Origin: Ananas comosus
Lineage: Eukaryota > Streptophyta > Magnoliopsida > Poales > Bromeliaceae
NCBI RefSeq assembly: GCF_001540865.1
Contig: NC_033621.1
Coordinates: 372,001 to 436,000 of the forward strand
Length of the DNA stretch: 64,000 nucleotides
Direction of reading: 5' to 3'
The notes below the pieces were generated by a model. That model saw nothing but the letters and a program-made list of their open reading frames with translations, did not search any database and was not told the DNA's origin. The position numbers and the translations under genes were made by a program. This document shows positions 56,946 through 64,000 of this stretch, piece by piece. Positions within the stretch are counted from its first letter, which is position 1, and every line of letters starts with the position of its first letter.

Positions 56946-57114
56946 TGGGCCTTCACAAAAGCACAAATTCCAAGCCCAACTATTTACTTATGGGCCATCA
57001 ATCCCCTAGTTGGGTTTGGACATTTCCTCGATGGGCCTTTTGGTACCTTTTATCCTAACTATAGGCCCTTTTGCACCTTGGGCCACCTTGTAGACCATTT
57101 TTATATTGGGCCCA
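56946..57114 (+). promoter_or_regulatory. Cluster of site II (TGGGCC/T) promoter elements
   Basis: TGGGCC occurs at 56946, 56991, 57032, 57079 and 57107 (the last as the palindrome TGGGCCCA). One inverse AGCCCA lies at 56973. Site II elements are bound by TCP factors and mark housekeeping, ribosomal and organelle-related genes. The cluster lies just upstream of the leader exon of the gene at 58371. Confidence 0.75.
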
Positions 57115-57169
57115 GTTCACACGAATTTTGTGGTGGAGATGAGATCGCGCAATGTTAAAGGGCCTCTAT

Positions 57170-58370
57170 ATTCCGCGAAAGCGAAAGCCCGAATACGCCC
57201 TCCGTGTTTCCTCCTCCACCTCTTCCATCCTCCTTTCTCTCTTTCTCCTGTAATATTCTACTGAAAAAAAAAAACACAAAAAACAAAAAAACTGCGCCAT
57301 TCGTATGCGCTGTGGTCACCGATATTTTTTTAAAAAAATTTTTTTCACACTCGCTTCCCCTTCCCCTCGCTTTCCTCATCGTCTCCCTCGTCGCACCTCC
57401 GAGGTAATTTGATCTCTATTTCTAAAGATTTGGTAAATTTTTTGACGATTATTTTGTTCCGTGAGGGGGCGATTTTGGTGGTGATTATTCGGAGCTGATT
57501 TATAATCTGTTTCCCTATCATCTCGGGTTTCGTGATTTCGCCAGTTTTTAGAGTCGACGATTGCAAAATAGTGATTTGGGCTTGGGTTTTAAGTGAAACT
57601 AGTGGGAAAGGGGAACTGCTAAACTTGCGTTTTCCTTTTTGTGCAAGTATTCTAGTGATAAATGAATTGGTAGATCATGAACTCTCTATCTAATGTGAAT
57701 TTTGGGTCTAAATTTTTAGTTCGATAGGTTAGTCTCCGATTTCCATGCTTTTTGAAATATCATCTCTGAGTGACTTTGCCCTAAATCTCTAATATTTGAT
57801 CGGTTCCGTTTAACATTCACTGCAAAATTCAGTTTATAGGAGGGGATGGTTATTTAATATAATAATGGTTGGGTATAATGATTTTAAGCAGTTAATGAAC
57901 TCAAAAATGACTTTGCCGAATTGAAAAGTTTATCAGGATTAGGGAGTAATCTATTTATGGGTAAAGATTAGAGATAAACAGTGTCAAAAGTTCGGGACTA
58001 TCTATAAACTTCAATTTTGCTTGTTTAAATGTGAACTCCAAACTATTACTTTACCACCAATTAGTTATCAACTTTTGATAATTAATGTCGTCAATTTTGC
58101 ATCATTTGAATGTTGCATATATTTGAAGCCTTTTTTTCAGCCTTTTTTTCCTGATAAAATGTTATTAATAAACTTTATTACTACATGCTCTTTTGCAGAG
58201 CACAGAGCCTTTTTTTTGCTTGCGAAAGCGTTCTCCTCTGTAAGAGAAATATGCGAACAATCATCAGCTTGTCTTGGGAAGTACCTCTGTGATGAATATG
58301 TTATCTTCTGGGGTTTTATAAGTAGTATAAAGCACTTTTCCTACCTTGTCCTATTGGCTATGAAGCAATC
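57170..58370 (+). other. Probable 5' leader with a leader intron
   Basis: A first non-coding exon (about 57170-57403) ends at GAG/GTAATT. A leader intron (57404-58198) ends TTTTGCAG. The second exon then runs to the ATG at 58371. This is inferred from splice signals and the gene that follows; transcript ends are not known. Confidence 0.5.
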
Positions 58371-60186
58371 ATGTTGACATTATATGCTTCATCATCACTC
58401 TGGAGTCTCTGGATTGATCGAGAACCAAAACCATTCGTGCAGAATTTTCCGGCCAGCATTACACATGCTAACGTCACCAGTGGGAAAGTAGCTTGTATTT
58501 CCTCAGAAAGCCAGTATGTACTGAAGCTGCATAGTGAATTGTGTTCGAAGTATAACTTTACCAGGTTAAGAACTACTCATCGCAGCTGTAGTCCAAAAGA
58601 AATACGCATAAAAAATTGGCTGGTATTGTATCATCTCATCCGTTCTATTTTTTTGCCTCCGTACTAGAAGAAAATGGAAAGGAAATGCCTTTTCTTTACA
58701 TACATGATTCTGTCTTATTTTATTATCTGTTAATCCCTTGTAGCTCCGTTTTCATATTAATGCGTCGTCAGATGAGGACTTTCGCTCGTCCCGCAACATA
58801 GCAATCAGTCTCTTTAGGCGTTATAGGAATGCTATTGATCGTGGGGGTGGAGACAACCTAAAAGTATGACTGAAACTCTATATCCAACATATTTAATCTA
58901 TCTTCTTGATGTCTTTTTTTTTTTTTTTTTAATTTTCACTCTTGTTTGCTTCATTCATTTGTTTAATTTCATTAGGAATTCATCACTGCGGGGGTGAATG
59001 CATATGCACTTGGTTGTACTGATGAGGGTTTACGGAAAGAACTTATGGATCTGAAAGATTCTGGTGTTGAAATTGAAGGTCTACAAACCTATGGAGGAGG
59101 CACCAGTCTGAAGTTCAAAGTCCTTTATGAGGAGGTTAGAGACCTTTTGGTTGTGCAATAAAGTTATCATGCAGTCTGATGTGCTCTTCCTTGAGGAAAA
59201 AGTTGTTTATTTAGTCATCATGTTTCCACTGTTTGATTTCGGGTTTGGAAAAAGAAAAAATAAATTAGTTAACTCTATTTTTGCTATAAATTTGCATGGT
59301 TTGGACTAGTTTTATTTTATGACCAACAAGAGGTAAACATGCCAATTTAATTGAAAATTTGTTCTCTTTAATGTAGGTTCACGAATGCATTCTATGGTTG
59401 AGTATTGTGTTCATCACAATCCTGTGTACGCCGCAACCAACTGTTGTTAGGTGGTCTTCTATGTCACCAGTTTCATCTGAAGTGTTGCATCAGTGGAAAG
59501 GATTCTGTGCTCTCATAGCAAATGCTTATTATATGAGAGGGATGGCATGGTAGGTACTTCCTCACATCATATTGCTGAACCAGTCATGTAATAAAGAAGT
59601 TATTTATTTACATTTTCTTTCGGCACAATTATGGCCGGTGGAGTGCTTGTCAAGCTTTTGCCTCGTGTAGGTCCTGTTGTGCATTCACATACATCGGTTG
59701 CATTCTTTATCTAAATTTTTATGGTGGATAAAATCAAATGGAAAATTTGTCTTAAAGAGTCTAAAACTTACAGAGGTGCGAAATATAACAACATGATGAT
59801 GTTTTGCTACTGGAAATTACCTTGCAACTGTGAACTGAGCTGTATGTTGCTGTATCACTGCATTTTATTTTACATGCTGTTGCAGGTTGCCAGTGAAGAC
59901 TCTCCAGCTGGAACAGATGGCTGTGATGGCCAGTGTAGAGGAGCCATCACTTGTAGCTTGTCGGATGAGATTAGTTTTCAACACGTTAGAGGTTTGTTGC
60001 ACCATCTTTAATTCTTGCAAATTTAAGAACAGAAAATTTTTTGTTGGAACATATATGTTATGTAACCTAAAATTTCTATGATATATTAAGTTTAATTTTA
60101 TGGGCGTCACAGATTCTTTCCAAAAGTCATCTAATGTGTTTCGTTGACTGCTGCAGGTAGTAAGCCCACAGTGGCCTAAAGTCTAG
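58371..60186 (+). CDS. Conserved plant protein of unknown function, six coding exons
   Basis: Coding exons: 58371-58622, 58744-58863, 58976-59134, 59377-59549, 59886-59991, 60157-60186. All junctions keep the frame and give 279 residues ending LVACRMRLVFNTLEVVSPQWPKV. I do not recognise a named family. Conserved-looking blocks are DEDFRSSRNIAISLFRRYR, GGGDNLKEFITAGVNAYALG, and CTDEGLRKELMDLKDSGVEI. A hydrophobic stretch ILWLSIVFITILCTP (about residues 181-195) could be a buried helix or a membrane segment. The first exon is the least certain: the frame upstream of the ATG is closed in the leader, and the N-terminus might act as an organelle-targeting peptide, but it lacks a clear transit composition. 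A donor at 58564 is excluded because it would break the frame. The promoter has a site II cluster, so broad expression is likely. No catalytic motif is visible. Confidence 0.75.
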
Positions 60187-61912
60187 AGAATCAGTAAATA
60201 TCTTCTGCTATGGTGTGTGATATTTAGAAGAGAAACCAAATCTGACTGCAAATTTTGTCATTACTTGAAAAACAAACATGCACGTTAAAATATTTTAAAT
60301 GTAAATTTGATGGTGTTAAAGGATTAATGTGTATGCTATGTAACTTCAAAGTATGCTTTCTGGCTGGCACATGTCATTGTAGAATGATAAATGAACTATC
60401 TACTGGTAGTTTTCTCGCATGGAAAGATTCTTGATGATTATACCTGTGATTGGCATTAGTAGACATTTTAATTCCAGCAGGAAGTTTTTCTTTTGTTAAG
60501 ATTGTCGACATAATCTAACACAACGGGCGGTCGAGGTCTTCTCATGGTCGCGCCATATTAAAACTTCTCGTGAGCTTGCAATTTTGGTTTCTTTAATCAT
60601 GTATTATGTGAAATGAACATCATCAGCAGGCGAAGGGCATGTTAATTTTGATGTGCAATAGAATAAAATATTTTTTTTGAGAAAAAGATAGCATCTTATC
60701 TGTTTCATTTAATAAATTTAACAATATAGAATGAAACAATAAGGAGCTTAAAAAGGCGAAAAATTGAAAGAAAAAAAAACTAAAAGAAACATGAGAAGTG
60801 GATATAATGTCAAAAACAAAGAATCTAACAGCCGCCGAAGTCGCCCCCAGCTTTAGGGAAATGGAATTACTATCCTAAACACTATTTATTTTTATTATTA
60901 ATCTAAATGAAGCTATAATGTTTTTTGTCACGTGGCAAAAAATTCTTCATCCTCATAATAATAATAATATATAATATAATATAATAATTTATTAATCCCT
61001 TTCTTTTTCAAACTATATGATTCATTAATGTTTCATCAATTAATTCTATATTAATATTTTATTTATTAACTATAACGTTTCATCTATTAATTCTATTTTT
61101 TTTTTTTTGTAATAACTCTCTCTTCCCCACCCCCTCCTCTCTCCTCCCATCTATATGTTCTTGAACGCATAGCATATGATTCATTAATATTTCATCAATT
61201 ATTTGTATATTAATGTTTTATTAATTAATGATAATTATAATCATAATTGATTACTAGACCAACTTTGAATAAGTCTTTGCCTTTTCGTATGTTGCCACCA
61301 TTTCATTTTTTCTTTTTTTCATTTTGCTAATTTTATTATGAAATTTTAAAATATATTTATCTAATATATAAAATAATTAGATTTTAAATTTAGGCTCTCA
61401 GTATCAATCATTACAAGATTAATTCTATTTGAATGTTCTTGCGCCGATCCTTCTCTACACATATCGTCTTTCCAATCTCCATACAACCGATTCCATCCGT
61501 GAGTATTTTTTTTTTTCGAATATAACAATTTTTTATATAGATTTGAGTGATTTGGTGAGAATTAGCAATATTTTGAAGTTAATTAGAATTTTTTTGGTTC
61601 AATTTGAGCAATTTAACATAAATAGGTAATATTTTGAAATGCTATATGTTATAGAAATGCTATATGTTGCTTGCACAATTATTGTTCGTACTACATTACA
61701 CATTTCAAACTAAATTAATGAACAATCTATATTGCATATATTAGTATATTTCTATATACTCTAATTATGATTTACTTAAAATATTTTTATTTCTGTTGCA
61801 TCGATTGCTATATTATTGTCTATATTGTACCTTTTTTGACATATTAATATTATATTTAGTTATATTAATATTTTATTATTTATAAATTTTTTACTTTAAT
61901 AGTAACTATCAA
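60187..61912. other. 3' flank and AT-rich spacer
   Basis: 3' UTR first (to roughly 60500), then AT-rich sequence with repeated ATTCATTAAT.TTTCATCAATTA motifs at about 61018, 61170 and nearby. No gene. The part from about 60900 onward may be the body of a non-autonomous Helitron ending at 61938. Confidence 0.4.
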
Positions 61913-61938
61913 CCGCATCGCGCGGGTATCTACACTAG
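61913..61938 (+). mobile_element. Helitron-like 3' terminus
   Basis: A short hairpin CCGC-ATCGC-GCGG (61913-61925) is followed ten bases later by CTAG, then T at 61939. Helitrons end in CTRR after a small GC hairpin and insert before T. The 5' TC end was not located, so element length is unknown. Confidence 0.5.
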
Positions 61939-62779
61939 TATAAATAAATCCATGTTGCTTAGGGAAATGGAGTTACTATTATAAACACCATATAGGTAAA
62001 TCCATGTTGCTGAAATTTAAAGCCTATAATATTTTGTACATAAACTTATTATATAGTGTAATTATAATACACGATATGGGATGCGGTTAGGGCTAATACA
62101 CTATGCGGGATGTGGTTGGGGCCAGGATGCCACTCCCTCACTCGTCGAAGCGGTGCGGTTGGGGCGGTTCGCAGCGGGTCGGGTGGTTGGTGCCACATCC
62201 CGACTCACCATGCGGTTGGGTCAGTTGGCAGCGAGTGGGGCACTTCTCTCCAAAGAATGTTGAGCTTAGAAAAAGTTATAATATATTACTTTCTAATTAG
62301 TTACGTAAATTGGTTTTTCTTGGTTATTATTCCCATGGCCAAGATAAGCCTGATGGTGTTGTGGAAATTGAACTTGGATACCTATTATTTTTGCTATGAC
62401 ATGCGTACAATACTTTCTACTCACGAATACATCTTCAAAGATAAACACATGCACAACACTCTCCTCCTACCAAGAATCCATATGAAAATTTAAGAAATGC
62501 CTTTAATTGACTAGTCAGAATTTTTTAATTTATGAAATATGAACAAATAGCCCACGCATCTTTCAATATTCTCCTCTTTTCGTAATTAACAAAAAGGTTT
62601 GCCTTTTAATTAATATTATTAATTATTAATTATTAATATTAATATTAGAGAGATGGTCTTCATATTGATGCAGAAACACAGCTTAGTAAACTGGAGAAAA
62701 AGCACATTTTTCTTTGCTCCATGAGAAATAACTAATTTACTATAGAAATGCATGGAAACTAAATCACACAACATAAGAG
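61939..62779. other. Spacer with a small GC-rich island
   Basis: A GC-rich stretch at 62085-62260 repeats ATGCGGTTGGG-like phrases and gives short frames in all phases but no known protein. The rest is AT-rich. Confidence 0.4.
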
Positions 62780-63493
62780 ATAATCTAATCATGTCCAATC
62801 CGGAACAGGCCCAGATTTCAGAGAGCAAACTGGGTCCGAAGCATGACCCAGTCGGACCAAATTGTAAACTAAATTTCAATTATTTTCTCAAACAAATTGC
62901 ATTGAAACAAATTTTCAATTCAAAGTATTCCCTCAAAAGAATCGAAACAAAAATATTTTAATCATACAGGTACTTCGCATATCTTTTTTATAATAAGCTA
63001 TTTAAAATTAAAGTATTATGATTTTCAAACTACTAGCAAGAAATCAAGTCGCCAAAAATGATCTAAGACCATAATACACCCCACATGACTCCTAGCATAG
63101 ACAAACTGGTTTATGCATAAATAAATAAATAAATAGTTACTGCCTCACACCTAATATATGTATAAATAAATAAATAGTTATTGCCTTTGTCCCCTAATGG
63201 CCGATCACGCTAACGGAAAACCAGACTAGCACTCGTAGAGATTCCTTCCGTAAGCTGCTTTAAAAGAACAGAAGTTTGCTGTTCCGTCCACTGTTTAGAA
63301 TATTTATAATACAGCATTTTCCACCGAGGCGTAGCAAACAGATCATCATGATTAAATGTCATCGACCTGAGGTCTACAGCTTTCGCCAACAACAGCCGAG
63401 CGAAGGCCATCTCGCCACAATACCCTTCGAAATTATACATCTTCACCTCCACCAAATAATGGTGCACAAAATCAGAAGGCTTCCATGGTTTGA
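62780..63493 (-). pseudogene. Truncated inverted copy of the F-box gene last exon and its 3' flank
   Basis: On the minus strand, 63493-63210 matches the last exon of the F-box gene at 18906-23876 from PWKPSDFVHHYLVEVKMYNF to the stop (ASLVFR). The frame is intact over this part. The match begins in mid-exon after the residues equivalent to FTAI, and no F-box or LRR part precedes it. The 3' flank matches 23877-24234 down to 62780, including ATTTA-type repeats. Lacking a promoter and the first 380 or so residues, it is a gene fragment. Substitutions such as HRHLEE to HHYLVE show it is not a very recent copy. Confidence 0.88.
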
Positions 63494-64000
63494 TTGTGGA
63501 TTTATATTTTTATTAGTAACATAAATTAATTATTGTTAGAAATGTATAATACTAATATGTAAAAAATGATAATAGCTTATTTCTAATAGACTCTTTTTTT
63601 CGGATGATAAAATTTTTTTTTTATATTTTTTAATCTCACTATCATGGATATTCAACTTGAAATTGACGATTTTGTTTCCAATCGCCAACTTTTGAATTTT
63701 TTTAACCTCATTTCTCAACCGAACGAATAAAAAATAAATTTTATTAACTACCATAAAGCCAGAATATGGGTAACTACATACTATTCCAGTACTACCATAA
63801 AGCCTTAGAGACTATTGACCGGGATCGTCAGTGCCACTATACTAAGGAAAAAAAAAATTTTAATGAAAAAAAAATAAAAGAAGAAAAGAACAAAACTAGA
63901 GTTGGCTCCATCCTTTGTTCCCGTACCTGTAAATATCTGCATATACAAATATTTTGAGAAAAAAATATAAATAAAAATTTGGAAAAAAAATCTTACCAGA
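63494..64000. other. AT-rich window end
   Basis: AT-rich. It shows no continuing match to the F-box gene beyond 63493 and no credible gene. Confidence 0.5.

Noticed and set aside
63210..63467. Small intact open frame resembling an F-box C-terminus
   Set aside because: It is the end of a truncated inverted duplicate without upstream exons, so it is listed as a pseudogene rather than a gene.

Overview
The window is nuclear DNA of a flowering plant, most likely a monocot. The genes have GT-AG introns and belong to plant families. The single-exon UGT gene and several first exons are very GC-rich, as in grasses and their relatives. Introns and spacers are AT-rich and full of small non-autonomous transposons. 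The species cannot be fixed from sequence alone. Single ambiguous bases (n) lie near 2055 and 42457.

Layout: the last exon of an ETO1-like ethylene regulator (+, 147-367); a repeat-rich spacer with a fold-back element and a GC-rich tandem repeat; a UDP-glycosyltransferase gene that lacks its sugar-donor (PSPG) box (+, 2405-3727); a SICKLE-like proline-rich gene (-, 4612-7389); a heat stress factor A2 gene with heat shock elements in its promoter (+, 8725-10369); a p24-beta cargo receptor gene (+, 12473-15113); a cluster of transposon remnants (15.9-18.8 kb); an F-box/LRR/FBD-like gene (+, 18906-23876); a complete 19-exon SPIRRIG/BEACH gene (-, 25271-48523); a gene-poor 8 kb; a conserved plant gene of unknown function (+, coding 58371-60186); and an inverted broken copy of the F-box 3' end (62780-63493).

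The coding models were built by hand. All internal exon junctions of the SPIRRIG, p24, F-box, HSFA2, SICKLE-like and unknown genes keep the reading frame. The SPIRRIG model gives 3611 residues.

The main non-genic signal is a set of long fold-back elements sitting in TA (or TA/GA) microsatellites. Family A (six copies, about 530-700 bp) and family B (four copies, about 140-260 bp) recur in the spacer at 17-18 kb and in SPIRRIG introns. They resemble in behaviour the rice Micron elements, which are known to target microsatellites. Family C (three copies, about 330-350 bp) is confined here to SPIRRIG introns. Other well-supported insertions are a Mutator-type MITE with a 9-bp target duplication, a SINE with an 18-bp target duplication, a Tourist-like element, and one element whose empty site is preserved in a paralogous segment.

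The F-box 3' region is duplicated in two pieces, in opposite orientations, either side of the unknown gene. This fits a duplication followed by an inversion of about 10 kb.
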